Source of the DNA: Nocardia asteroides
GTDB lineage: Bacteria; Actinomycetota; Actinomycetes; Mycobacteriales; Mycobacteriaceae
Reading direction: 5' to 3'
Length of the DNA stretch: 64,000 nucleotides
NCBI RefSeq assembly: GCF_021183625.1
Contig: NZ_CP089214.1
Coordinates: 1,054,001 to 1,118,000 of the forward strand
Part shown: positions 10,793 to 19,417 of the stretch, one piece after another
Layout: every line of letters starts with the position of its first letter
Numbering within the stretch: the stretch's first letter is position 1
The notes under the pieces: model-generated
What the model was told of the DNA's origin: nothing
Seen by the model: only the letters and a program-made list of their open reading frames with translations
Databases searched by the model: none
Made by a program: the position numbers and the translations under genes

Positions 10793-12097
10793 CTATGCCG
10801 TCAATCGGTGCGCCGCCTCGACTCCGGATCGATAGCAGGCTTCCAGCGACACTCCGCGCAGATAGTCCCCGGCCAATGCCAGGCCGCCGATGTGGCTCGT
10901 TTCCTTTCCCACCCTGGCGAGGAATTCCCCGTGAAATGCCCGCAGGCCGGAGAAGCCCCGATCCCAGCGACGCTCCACGACGGCGAGACGAGTGGGATCG
11001 ACGGATCCGAAGGTCGCCTGCACCATCTTCTCGGCGGCGTCGAGCGCGGCGGCGGACCCGTCCTCGGGTGGGAGCGGCCGCGCGGCTCGACCGGCGATGA
11101 CGTAGCGCACGATATTGCGCTCGGGCGCTCGATAGAGCGCCGCGGTGTTGTACGGGCCCTCGTTCATCGCCAGCGTGGACACGCCGGGGGGAAAGACGTC
11201 GCGGTCGTACTCCACCGTCGTCACCGATGCGGGAAAGTACCGAACCGTCGCCAGCAGCGCCGCCAGCGCGGGTAACGCGACGGCAACCAGTTCCGCGGTC
11301 TCCGCCGCAGGGGTGGCCAGCACCACGGCGTCGTAGGGATGTTCCCGTGCCGGTCCGCCGTCCTCGGCAACGGAGAGTCCGCGCACCCGGCCACGCCGGA
11401 TCGCCACGCTCTCGACCCGGGCGTTCTTCTTCACCGTGACCAGCTCCGACAGCGCGGTGAGGACCGGCTCGATGCCGCCGACGATCTGTTCGAACGAGTC
11501 GAGCGCGGCGCCGAGGGTGGCGCCGAGGGTGCCGAGGTACATCTCGTCGAGTTCGGCGCCGTGCACCCAGGTGACGATGGGGCGCAGCAGCGCATCGGCC
11601 AATCCGGAACCGAAATGCTCGCTCAGTGGTCTGTCGTCGCCCGCGGCCCCGAGCTTGGCGAAGAACCTCGACCCCAGGAAGCGGTTCTCCTCGGTCGCGA
11701 TGCGGTGCACGAGATAGGTCAGCTTGGCCACGTCCTGCGCGGAGCCGAATTCGGCGAGGTACCGCAGCACGCCGCGGCTGTCCTCGGCCGCGACGGTGGC
11801 CAGGCGGCCGTCGACGACCTTCGTCATATTCAGCGGCGACGGCTCGAACCGCACATCGGCCAGCGCGGTCACGAACTGCCGGAACTCGGTGTACTGCAGA
11901 CCGATGTGTCGCGCGCCGGCCAGCATCGGCCGTCCGCGCAGGGAGTCGATGCCGAAACGGCCGCCGAGCGCGTTCTCCCGCTCCAGCAGATCGACCTGCC
12001 AGCCCGCCCGGTGCAGTGCGAAAGCAGCTGCCATTCCGGAGATTCCGCCGCCGACGACGGCGACTGTGCGCGCTCCGGCGCCGGTCGAATCAGCCAC
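10793..12097 (-). CDS. FAD-dependent amine-oxidase/HemY-like oxidoreductase
   Basis: The protein opens with a dinucleotide-binding fold, VAVVGGGISGMAAAFALH, followed by LLERENALGGR. It ends with the second FAD contact of the amine-oxidase/protoporphyrinogen-oxidase family (GGLALAGDYLRGVSLE). I use the GTG at 12097, giving 434 residues, because it overlaps the thioesterase stop and leaves the FAD motif about 12 residues in; an ATG at 12184 would run deep into the thioesterase gene. The gene sits between the thioesterase and the PKS genes, 127 bp before the larger PKS. A post-PKS or precursor oxidation or desaturation is therefore likely. HemY-like enzymes act on many substrates, and I cannot tell which here. 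Confidence 0.82.
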   Translation of the reverse strand: MADSTGAGARTVAVVGGGISGMAAAFALHRAGWQVDLLERENALGGRFGIDSLRGRPMLAGARHIGLQYTEFRQFVTALADVRFEPSPLNMTKVVDGRLATVAAEDSRGVLRYLAEFGSAQDVAKLTYLVHRIATEENRFLGSRFFAKLGAAGDDRPLSEHFGSGLADALLRPIVTWVHGAELDEMYLGTLGATLGAALDSFEQIVGGIEPVLTALSELVTVKKNARVESVAIRRGRVRGLSVAEDGGPAREHPYDAVVLATPAAETAELVAVALPALAALLATVRYFPASVTTVEYDRDVFPPGVSTLAMNEGPYNTAALYRAPERNIVRYVIAGRAARPLPPEDGSAAALDAAEKMVQATFGSVDPTRLAVVERRWDRGFSGLRAFHGEFLARVGKETSHIGGLALAGDYLRGVSLEACYRSGVEAAHRLTA

Positions 12098-12848
12098 CGG
12101 GACCGATCGGCCCCGTGCCGATTCGACGTTCGACGACCGCCGCCACACCGTCGCTGTGATCGACCAGATAGAAATGTCCACCACCGAAGACTCGCAACTC
12201 GAACGACGCCGTCGTGTGGGCGCGCCAGGCGCGTGCCTCGTCCACGGTCGCCCGCGGGTCGTGGTCGCCGACCAGCGCCGTCAGCGCGCAGTCCACGCGC
12301 GCGTCCGGCTCGGCCACGTGGGTTTCCACCGCCCGATAGTCGCTCCGGATCGCGGGGAGGAATTCCCTGGCCACCTCGTCGTCGTCGAGCAGCGCGACTC
12401 CCGGTCCACCCAGCAGTCGCAGCTCCGTCCTGATCTCCGCGTCCGTTCGTCGATGCACATTCTCGAGTCGCCGGCGCGAGGGAGCGCGGCGGCCCGAGAC
12501 GAACAGGTGCCGCGGCAGGATGCCCGCGGCGGGCAGCCTCCGCGCCACCTCGAAGGCGACCACAGCGCCGAAGCTGTGGCCGAACAGGACGATCGGCCGA
12601 TCCGCCAGCTCGACCACCGGGGGAAGCACACCATCGACGATGTCTCCCAGCCTGGTGAGGCACGGCTCACGGCGGCGCTCCTGCCTGCCGGGGCTCTGCA
12701 TCGCCATGATCTCGATGCCATCGCCGAACGCCCTGGCCAGGGACTGGAACGAACCGGCCGAGCCACCGGCGTGGTGGAAGCAGACGAGCCGCAGCGCCGG
12801 GTCCGGATCCGCCTTCAACGTCCGCAGCCACGGGTTGGTGCTCAGCAT
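12090..12848 (-). CDS. Type II thioesterase (editing, PKS-associated)
   Basis: A 252-residue alpha/beta hydrolase of the GrsT/TEII class. It carries the N-terminal FHHAGGSAGSF loop, nucleophile serine in GHSFGA, acidic residue in VGDHDP and catalytic histidine in GGHFYL. Such enzymes remove stalled or wrong acyl groups from carrier proteins and can also release product. Neither PKS protein has an integral thioesterase. This enzyme and the AfsA-like protein are therefore the visible candidates for chain release. The start overlaps the regulator stop by 7 bp, and the stop overlaps the oxidoreductase start by 8 bp, placing it in one coupled operon. Confidence 0.92.
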   Translation of the reverse strand: MLSTNPWLRTLKADPDPALRLVCFHHAGGSAGSFQSLARAFGDGIEIMAMQSPGRQERRREPCLTRLGDIVDGVLPPVVELADRPIVLFGHSFGAVVAFEVARRLPAAGILPRHLFVSGRRAPSRRRLENVHRRTDAEIRTELRLLGGPGVALLDDDEVAREFLPAIRSDYRAVETHVAEPDARVDCALTALVGDHDPRATVDEARAWRAHTTASFELRVFGGGHFYLVDHSDGVAAVVERRIGTGPIGPGG

Positions 12849-14962
12849 CGCACCTCCAGCAGAAAGGGCAGTTCGGTGCGGTGGTGCACCTTCAACTTGC
12901 GGTAGACCCTGGTGAGGTGCTGCTCGACGGTGCTGATCGTGATCCCGAGACTTTCGGCGATCTCCCGGTTGCGCGATCCGCCGCCCGCCATCTCCGCCAC
13001 CCGCCGCTCGGCCACGCTCAGCAACCCGACCCCGCCTGCCCCATCGCCTGCCGGGACCGGACCCGCGTCGCCCGGCACGCGAACCGCCGTCGGCTCCGGA
13101 ACCGCCCCGCCGAGCGTGACACTATCGATGATGCTGCGGCGCAACGGTTCCGCGCCGCACTCGGTCGCCAGCCGCAGCGCCGAGGCCCGGATCGTGTTGG
13201 CCGGGCCGAACTCCCCGAGATGTTCATGGGCGCGTGCCAGATCGGCCCGCACCCTGGCCAATTCCAGCCGGTCCGCACCGGCAGCCGCGATGGTGTCCGC
13301 GCGCCGCAGCAACCCGGTTCGGGTACTCGCATCGTCGGTGGTGCTCGCCAGTATCCGCAAGGAGGTGGCCGCGCTCGGGTGCCGTGCCGGACGGCTCACC
13401 CGGTCGAGATGCATGGCCGCGTAGATCTTGGCCCGCTCCCGATCGCCCGCAGCGAGGTGAGCAAGTGCGATGTCGTTGCGCCAGGGCACGAGCCCCGGCA
13501 GGTCGATATCCCACCGCAGCATCAGCGAGCCACAGAGCTGGAAATCCATCATCGCCTCGTCCGTTTCTCCGATGGCGAGCCGAAGATGGCCCCGTGCACG
13601 CAGATACGGCAGCACGAGGGTGGAATCGAAGAGCGTCAGGGGGACGTCACGGTCGAGCTGGCTGCGCGCCTCGTCGTACCGCCCCGCTTGGGTGCACGCA
13701 CCGATATAGGCCGCGATCGGACGTGCGACGGTCGCACCGAGATTCACGGCCGGGATGTGATTCAGCGCGGCGGTGGCGGTCGCACCGGCCCGGATACGGT
13801 CTCCCCGGCGCAGCGCCACGTCGGCCCGAATTCCGGCGAAGATCGCCAGCCAGGTCGGCGAGTGTCGTGCCGCGGCCTCTGCCAGCAGGGTTTCGCACCA
13901 CTCGTCGGCCATGGCGAGCTCGCCCGCGTAGATGAGCGCGTCCAGGGCAACGACCAGCGATTCCGCTGTAGCGGCGCTCAAGCGGTTACCCAGCAACACC
14001 TGTCGCGCCAGCGCGATGGTGTCCACCGTGGTGTCGGCGCTCCGCATGGCGACCAGCAGCAGGCTCGCCTCGTGCTCCGGGGTGTCCGCGGCGGAATCGG
14101 AGGCGATGCCGCTCCGGCGCGGGCGCAGTTCCGGGTACAGGTAGTCGATCCATCGACGCTGGAAGGCCAGGTCCGCCGCCGTGGCCGGGTCCTCGACGAC
14201 CCGCTCGAGAGCGGCACAGGCCCCCTCGATGCGTCCGTGCCACAGCTGGTAGCGCACCAGGCACGGAATGTACTGCGGCGGGAGGTGTCCCGCCCGCAGC
14301 GCGACGGAGGCCCGGACGAAGTTGCGGGTGGCCGACGACGGATTGACCCGCCACTCGATCGACACCAGCAAGGCCGCCAGCCCGGCCCGCTCGTAGGGGT
14401 CGCCGCTGAGCCGGTAGGCCAGCTCCAGACAGACCGCCGCCTGCTTGAGCTGGTCGAGCGCGAGGGCACCGTCGGCGGCCGCGCGGAGCACCGCAGGCGC
14501 CCACGAGTGGCGCACATCCCGAGCCGCGACCAAGTGACCCGCCACGACGGTGGCCTCCGCGGCGGAGTGGTACAGCGCGGCCGCCGCCCGGTGGTGCAGC
14601 TGCCTGCGCTGCCCGATCGATGAGCGGCGCAGCAGCGCGGCGGCGCTGTCGGACAGCCAATATTCGTCGTGGACCAGGCCGGCTTCGGTGAGCCGCTGCC
14701 GCGCGTGCTCGACCGCGATCTCGTCGAGCACGGTCACCTCGGCGAGCAACGCGCTGGTGGCGTGCTCCTTCAGTACGGCGATCCCCAGGGCGACCAGGGC
14801 CCACTCGTCGGGGAGGTCGTCGGGCCGATGGGCAGTACGGTCATCGATCGGCATGACGGTGCCCACCACGGCGGGCAGCGGCGACAACTGGAAGTTTCGA
14901 GTTTCGATATCGATGTCATGGGCGAAGCCCGCAGCGGCGCGGGCGATGGGTGCAGATGTCAT
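12842..14962 (-). CDS. LuxR-family regulator with large helical-repeat region, no AAA domain seen
   Basis: I start at the ATG at 14962, which follows AGGGGAG at a 7-base distance, giving 706 residues; the frame stays open further upstream but is poor there. The last 60 residues are a LuxR-type helix-turn-helix (LLSVAERRVAEMAGGG, then ISTVEQHLTRVYRKL). The middle is rich in alanine-leucine helices, like the TPR-type region of LAL regulators. The Walker A and B motifs of the LAL ATPase domain are missing, so this resembles the C-terminal two thirds of a LAL protein. As first gene of the leftward operon and divergent to the chorismate lyase, it is probably the pathway activator. Confidence 0.85.
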   Translation of the reverse strand: MTSAPIARAAAGFAHDIDIETRNFQLSPLPAVVGTVMPIDDRTAHRPDDLPDEWALVALGIAVLKEHATSALLAEVTVLDEIAVEHARQRLTEAGLVHDEYWLSDSAAALLRRSSIGQRRQLHHRAAAALYHSAAEATVVAGHLVAARDVRHSWAPAVLRAAADGALALDQLKQAAVCLELAYRLSGDPYERAGLAALLVSIEWRVNPSSATRNFVRASVALRAGHLPPQYIPCLVRYQLWHGRIEGACAALERVVEDPATAADLAFQRRWIDYLYPELRPRRSGIASDSAADTPEHEASLLLVAMRSADTTVDTIALARQVLLGNRLSAATAESLVVALDALIYAGELAMADEWCETLLAEAAARHSPTWLAIFAGIRADVALRRGDRIRAGATATAALNHIPAVNLGATVARPIAAYIGACTQAGRYDEARSQLDRDVPLTLFDSTLVLPYLRARGHLRLAIGETDEAMMDFQLCGSLMLRWDIDLPGLVPWRNDIALAHLAAGDRERAKIYAAMHLDRVSRPARHPSAATSLRILASTTDDASTRTGLLRRADTIAAAGADRLELARVRADLARAHEHLGEFGPANTIRASALRLATECGAEPLRRSIIDSVTLGGAVPEPTAVRVPGDAGPVPAGDGAGGVGLLSVAERRVAEMAGGGSRNREIAESLGITISTVEQHLTRVYRKLKVHHRTELPFLLEVRC

Positions 14963-15512
14963 TTCAGGGCTCCCCTCTCGACCTGAATCTGCTGTGCATC
15001 GCTCTGCAGACGAGGCAATACATCCGTCGCAATCGAATCCGCCCCGGAGTGCCCCGGCCTCAAATATCCATGGTGTGAGCAGTCTGTCAACTCGAGCCCG
15101 GCTGCGGCGATAGCATCGCTCCGTCGTGACAGCACCCTCAGCAGCCTGTGGAGAAATATGGCCGGGCTCGTATATGACCCAGAACACACAGGAAGCCCCG
15201 CCCGGTCGGCGCGTCCGTGACGCGCGCCGAATGCACCTGGAAATGAATATCAAAAGCGAATTCGGAGCCGATGCCACCGATTTCGAGGGCACCATCGAAT
15301 CACCGGAATGTGGTATGGCCCAACACAACCGCGCGTCGGAGCACCGAGGGGCCTCGGCATAGGGGGCTTGCCCTAGGGGTTACCACCCGCGCCCGGCCCG
15401 GTCAGGGTGAAACCCACCACCCTTTTCAGGAGCCGATCCATCTGCTTTCAACGCCGGGAACATACATGAACGATTCATTCGCACAGACCTCCACTCTCGA
15501 GTTCGGATCGCC
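14963..15512. promoter_or_regulatory. Divergent control region of the metabolite cluster
   Basis: This 550-bp gap separates the regulator (leftward) from the chorismate lyase (rightward) and contains no convincing gene. A perfect palindrome CCGAGG-GG-CCTCGG lies at 15344-15357. Next to it, 15361-15379 reads AGGGGGCTTGCCCTAGGGG, with GGGC-TT-GCCC forming a short dyad and TAGGGG occurring twice in direct orientation. Further on, 15402-15420 is rich in GGGT/ACCC. CTAGGGG resembles the half-site of some actinomycete LuxR-family activators such as PimM, so this may be where the neighbouring regulator binds. That link is inference. Confidence 0.45.
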
Positions 15513-16061
15513 ATGCGTACCGATGTAGCTACCAGTGAAGAAGTAGCAATCCTGCTGCGGAGGCATTTTCGCGCTCACGACACACAACCGGAAAACTGGT
15601 TCGATCTTCCCATCGATACCTTGAGTCCATTTCATCGAAATATTCTGGTAACCGACGGCACGGTAACCAGAGCACTCGAGGCCTACGCGCTCGAACCTAT
15701 CGAGGCACAGTGCGTCGACCAATATGTCTCGACCGATGGAGCGGACCACGACGCCCATCTGGAGGTGACCTCCTCCGAACCGGTGCTGGTGCGGCGGGTC
15801 GAACTGGTCGGCGCCTGGTCCGGAACCCGCTACGTCCGTGCCCGATCACTGATTGCCGTCGATCGACTGCCGCAGGGATTTCCCGGCGCGCTGGCGGTCG
15901 AGCCCGCCGGAATCGGCGCGGCGCTGCGGGTTGTCGCTCCCGACTCCCACCGTGAACTGCTGTGCTACGGACGCCCTCCCGAAGCCATCTGCGCCCGTCG
16001 CTACCGAGTGGTCGTGCATGGACGCCCGGCGATGATCATCAGCGAGTTCTTCCTCCGCTAG
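15513..16061 (+). CDS. Chorismate pyruvate-lyase (4-hydroxybenzoate synthase, DUF98/Rv2949c type)
   Basis: The 182-residue protein matches the chorismate-lyase family that includes M. tuberculosis Rv2949c. It has SPFHRNILVTDGTVTRALEA near residue 38, VRARSLIAVDRLP around 109, and the C-terminal RYRVVVHGRPAMIISEFF. The reaction splits chorismate into 4-hydroxybenzoate and pyruvate. In mycobacteria this supplies the starter of phenolic glycolipids. Here it stands beside a DAHP synthase and divergent to two PKS genes, so an aryl starter is the natural reading. The ribosome site is weak. A 20-codon frame (15466-15528) overlaps the start and might couple translation. Confidence 0.88.
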   Translation: MRTDVATSEEVAILLRRHFRAHDTQPENWFDLPIDTLSPFHRNILVTDGTVTRALEAYALEPIEAQCVDQYVSTDGADHDAHLEVTSSEPVLVRRVELVGAWSGTRYVRARSLIAVDRLPQGFPGALAVEPAGIGAALRVVAPDSHRELLCYGRPPEAICARRYRVVVHGRPAMIISEFFLR

Positions 16062-16073
16062 ACAGGAGACGTA

Positions 16074-16193
16074 GTGAGTACCACGACACCGTGCGGCAGC
16101 AGTATCGAGATCGGCACAACGCACGAATTCCGCACGAACCATTCATGTTTCGGTCGCGTCCGATTGCCACGTCCAGCGGGAAGAGGGGCGTAG
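16074..16193 (+). CDS. Possible 39-residue small protein between chorismate lyase and DAHP synthase
   Basis: A GTG at 16074 is preceded by AGGAG at a 5-base distance, a better ribosome site than that of the gene before it. The frame runs 39 codons to a TAG four bases before the DAHP synthase start. It fills the gap between the two genes almost exactly. The peptide begins MSTTTPCGSSIEIGTTHE, has two cysteines and no signal peptide or membrane segment. I do not recognise it. It may be a genuine small protein or a translational link that brings ribosomes to the next gene. Confidence 0.4.
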   Translation: MSTTTPCGSSIEIGTTHEFRTNHSCFGRVRLPRPAGRGA

Positions 16194-16197
16194 CGCC

Positions 16198-17235
16198 ATG
16201 GTGATCGTCATGTCCGCGGCCGCGACCGCCGCCGATGTCGGCAGTGCGGTGGCGCTGATCGAGCGGGCGGGCGGGCAAGCGTTCGTCAGCCGGGGAGCCG
16301 GACGGACCCTGGTATGCCTGGTCGGCGACCCCGACGGATTCGGCGCCCTGAACCTGAGTGCCCTACCCGGGGTCGACGCCGTCATCCGCACCTCGGCCCC
16401 GCACAAGCTGGTCAGCCGGGAGAACTGCGTCGAGCGCTCCACCGTCCAGGTGGCAAGCGCCTCGATCGGGCCCGGACACGTGACGCTCGTCGCGGGCCCG
16501 TGCGCCGTCGAGTCCTATGACCAGACTCTGCGCGCCGCCGAAATGGCCGCGGTCGCGGGGGCAACGATGTTGCGGGGCGGCGCCTACAAGCCGCGCACCT
16601 CGCCGTATGCCTTCCAGGGGCTCGGCGAAGCAGGTCTGCGGATCCTCGCCGATGTCCGGGAGGCGACCGGTCTGCCGATCGTGACCGAGGTGGTGGATGC
16701 CGCCGATGTGGGCCTGGTGTCCTCGTACGCGGACATGCTCCAGGTCGGAACCCGCAATGCCCAGAACTTCGCGCTCCTGAGGGCCGTCGGCGAAGCAGGC
16801 ACACCGGTCATGCTCAAGCGCGGCATGAGCGCCACCATCGACGAGTGGCTGATGGCGGCCGAATACATCGCGCGACACGGCAACCTCGACATCGTGCTGT
16901 GCGAGCGCGGTATCCGCACCTTCGAAACCGCCACCCGCAACACCCTCGACATCTCGGCCGTGACCATCGTGCAACAGCTTTCCCATCTCCCGGTCATCGT
17001 CGACCCATCCCACTCGGGCGGCCGACGCGATCTGGTGCTGCCCCTGACGAGGGCCGCGGTAGCCATCGGCGCCGATGGCGTGATCATCGACGTCCACCCC
17101 GACCCCTCGACCGCGCTGTGCGACGGCCCACAGGCCCTCATCGAAGGCGATCTGCTCGAGTTGGCGGACATCCTCACCCGGTGGGGCCGAATCGACACCC
17201 GGCGTGCGGATTACGCCGGAGCGAGCGCCTATTGA
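16198..17235 (+). CDS. 3-deoxy-7-phosphoheptulonate (DAHP) synthase, type I-beta
   Basis: A 345-residue DAHP synthase of the Bacillus/Thermotoga type. An N-terminal ferredoxin-like regulatory domain (about 1-75) precedes the barrel. Active-site motifs include VAGPCAVES with metal-binding Cys102, LRGGAYKPRTSPYAFQG, LQVGTRNAQNF, PVMLKRGMSAT and VDPSHSGGRRDL. It condenses phosphoenolpyruvate and erythrose 4-phosphate, the first shikimate-pathway step. Actinomycetes normally use a type II enzyme for primary metabolism. A type I-beta copy in a biosynthetic cluster usually serves as a dedicated, differently regulated supply of chorismate. Here it feeds the chorismate lyase two genes upstream. The AAGAGGGGC ribosome site lies inside the small ORF. 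Confidence 0.95.
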   Translation: MVIVMSAAATAADVGSAVALIERAGGQAFVSRGAGRTLVCLVGDPDGFGALNLSALPGVDAVIRTSAPHKLVSRENCVERSTVQVASASIGPGHVTLVAGPCAVESYDQTLRAAEMAAVAGATMLRGGAYKPRTSPYAFQGLGEAGLRILADVREATGLPIVTEVVDAADVGLVSSYADMLQVGTRNAQNFALLRAVGEAGTPVMLKRGMSATIDEWLMAAEYIARHGNLDIVLCERGIRTFETATRNTLDISAVTIVQQLSHLPVIVDPSHSGGRRDLVLPLTRAAVAIGADGVIIDVHPDPSTALCDGPQALIEGDLLELADILTRWGRIDTRRADYAGASAY

Positions 17236-17447
17236 GTCCTGTCCACCTGGCGGCGACGGGTCCCGCGGCCGACGAAACGACATCTCGCGTTCTACGAGTG
17301 CGTATTTCGCCGCGGAGCTCGGCCAGAACCGGAGGTGATCGTGCGCTTCGTCGAAGACAGCCCGCACGCGGTGGGCCGGACGAACGAGCCGCGTCGTCGC
17401 ACCTCAGCGGCGAGAGCCTCGACACGGGCTTTCCCGCGCTACGACAC

Positions 17448-18785
17448 TCAGCACTCGCTCGGCGCGGGGGTATCGCGGAGCCTGCCGTCGACCCACGCCT
17501 CGAGCTCCGGTGCGCCGGTGACGTAGCCGATCAGGTGCTCACCGGGCACCACCCGGAACACGCCGGGAACGCCGCGCCCGCACTGCTGGCGGAACACCCG
17601 CTGGGCGTCACCGAGCGGAATCCACGGGTCGTGCGCGCCGTGGTACAGGAACAGCGGCGCCGATGAGGTGCGTCCGGTGAGGTCGAACTGCCGGAAGAGC
17701 GCCGCCGCGAACTCGCTGTCGAGCGGGGCGGCGGTGTCGGCGGCGGTGTCGACCGGGAGCCCGACGATGCCGAGCGGGCCGGAGGTCTCGCCGCAGATAT
17801 CGCGCAGCGGCGAGGTCGCCACCCACTGGGCCGAGTTGTTGATGTGCCGCACGATCTCCGGGTGCTCGCGCGCGAGCGCCAGCGTCACCGTCAGCAGGAT
17901 CCCCGAGGAGATCCTGCCGTTGAACTGGTGCGCGATGTTCACGTAGTCGGTGACGACGCCGCCCGCCGCGGCTCCCGCCAGCACCCCCGCCAGCTCGGGC
18001 GCGTACTCGTCCAGCGTCATGGCCGCGGCGTAGGCGGCGATCGCCCCGCCGGAGTAGCCGACCGCTACGTACCGGCTCTCGGCGAGCTCGCCGGGTGGGA
18101 AACCCCGTGCCGCACGGATGGCGTCGAGCATGACGTGCGCCGCGACGTTCGGCTCGGCGTAGGCCATGAAGGGGCCCTCGTGGTCGGGCAGCAGCACCGC
18201 GTGGCCCTTGCCGAGCGCGGTCCGGACGGCGGGCAGGAAGGCCGGGAGATCGGCGTTCGGCTTGTCCAGCAGCCCGTGCGACATCTGGTACCCCGGGGTG
18301 CAGTGGGTGCCGAGCGAATTGATCGGGAGCGCGTTGACCTCGACCGGCCGGGAGCCGGGCCCGGTCCACGGCGCGAACGGGACGATCAGGGTGGCGGTCC
18401 CGAACGACGGCGCACCCGTGCCCGAGGTGGAGCGGAACTTCAGCAGCGTGGACCGGGCGACCGGCATCCCGACCCGCAGCGCGGTCGTCGCCGTGACGTC
18501 CCTGGCCTCGATGACCTCTCCGGGCGTGCGTTCCGGCAGGCCGGCGGGCCAGGTGTCGAGAAGCGGGTCACCCGAGGGCGACGGCAGTATCGCCCGCCAG
18601 AGCGATTCCTCGTCGGCCGCGATGGGCGGCGCGGGCACGGTGCCTTCGATCCACGCCTGCAGCGGGGAGGGCGGGGCGGCGGGCAGCGGGGGTTCGACCG
18701 GATAGGGCGGAGCGGCGGAGGCGGGGGCGCCCACCAGGGCACAACCCACGAGCACGGCGACGACGATCGACACAGAAGTTTTCAC
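17448..18785 (-). CDS. Secreted LIP-family triacylglycerol lipase
   Basis: The 445-residue protein starts with a GTG and a Sec signal peptide: basic MKTS, a hydrophobic stretch, then cleavage near ASA-APP. A proline-rich spacer follows. The hydrolase domain carries the nucleophile serine in GYSGGA, with acidic residue and histidine candidates in YHGAHDPWI and VPGEHLIGY. This is the layout of secretory lipases (LIP family), common in Nocardia and Rhodococcus. It probably cleaves host or environmental acyl esters outside the cell. It converges on the DAHP synthase gene across a 212-bp gap in which I see no clear terminator, and its own promoter must lie in 18786-19081. Confidence 0.88.
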   Translation of the reverse strand: MKTSVSIVVAVLVGCALVGAPASAAPPYPVEPPLPAAPPSPLQAWIEGTVPAPPIAADEESLWRAILPSPSGDPLLDTWPAGLPERTPGEVIEARDVTATTALRVGMPVARSTLLKFRSTSGTGAPSFGTATLIVPFAPWTGPGSRPVEVNALPINSLGTHCTPGYQMSHGLLDKPNADLPAFLPAVRTALGKGHAVLLPDHEGPFMAYAEPNVAAHVMLDAIRAARGFPPGELAESRYVAVGYSGGAIAAYAAAMTLDEYAPELAGVLAGAAAGGVVTDYVNIAHQFNGRISSGILLTVTLALAREHPEIVRHINNSAQWVATSPLRDICGETSGPLGIVGLPVDTAADTAAPLDSEFAAALFRQFDLTGRTSSAPLFLYHGAHDPWIPLGDAQRVFRQQCGRGVPGVFRVVPGEHLIGYVTGAPELEAWVDGRLRDTPAPSEC

Positions 18786-19081
18786 AGACTCTCACCCTCG
18801 ACTCGAAGCGATTTCGGCCGACGGCGGGGTGCTCACGTCCGGGGATTCGAGCTCACTCCCGATGGCGTCGGCACCGCACCGTGATCGCGGCCGGGGATGT
18901 GACATGTGCTGCTCGACTCTAACCGATCCGCACTCCGGACCCCGGCTATCGCGACCGCTGTTCGGGCAGCTGTTTCGAGCCGGTGGCCGGGCTCCGACCC
19001 GGCCTCGACGCGATCCGGCACCGTAATATCGAGCTCGGCTACCACGGGTGTGGCCGAGCGAGCGGACGGCGGAGGTGGAGC

Positions 19082-19318
19082 ATGACCGATGAGGAGATCG
19101 TCGTCTCGTTCGCCCTGACCAGGCTGGACAACGCCAACAGCCACCTCGATCTGGAAGAGGTCGCCACCCTGGTCGTGCGCCGCCTCACCCCCGATCGGAT
19201 GCTCGACCTCGCGAGCCGCAACCTCGCTACCCGAAACGAGCTACGGGGAAGCCTGTTCGACTCCGCGGTCGAGCACGTGCTCAGGACGGTCCTGACCGCC
19301 CGAGGACCTGTCGACTGA
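19082..19318 (+). CDS. Small conserved hypothetical protein (78 aa)
   Basis: The ATG at 19082 follows GGAGGTGGAG, a strong ribosome site, and is preferred over an in-frame GTG further upstream. The product is acidic at the start (MTDEEIVVSFALTRLDNANS) and predicted to be helical throughout, with no membrane segment or cysteine. I do not recognise the family. It stands alone, divergent to the lipase and 200 bp before the hydrolase gene. Codon use is typical of the neighbourhood, supporting a real gene. Confidence 0.6.
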   Translation: MTDEEIVVSFALTRLDNANSHLDLEEVATLVVRRLTPDRMLDLASRNLATRNELRGSLFDSAVEHVLRTVLTARGPVD

Positions 19319-19417
19319 CAGAGCTCACTCTGTTCGGCCGACGAAAAGCCGTTGACGCTGCTCTGCGACCATTGCTACCTTGCCGAGGCCGTGCAACAGA
19401 ACGAGGAGGTGGTACCC

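Noticed and set aside
12842-15328. LuxR regulator starting at 15328 (828 residues)
   Set aside because: The first 122 codons lie in the divergent control region with palindromes and have no recognisable domain; the ATG at 14962 has a good ribosome site.
17341-17526. 62-residue ORF on the plus strand with a GGAGG ribosome site
   Set aside because: More than a third of it is antisense to the lipase 3-prime end, the peptide is Arg/Ser/Ala-rich with no family look, and codon use follows the opposite gene.
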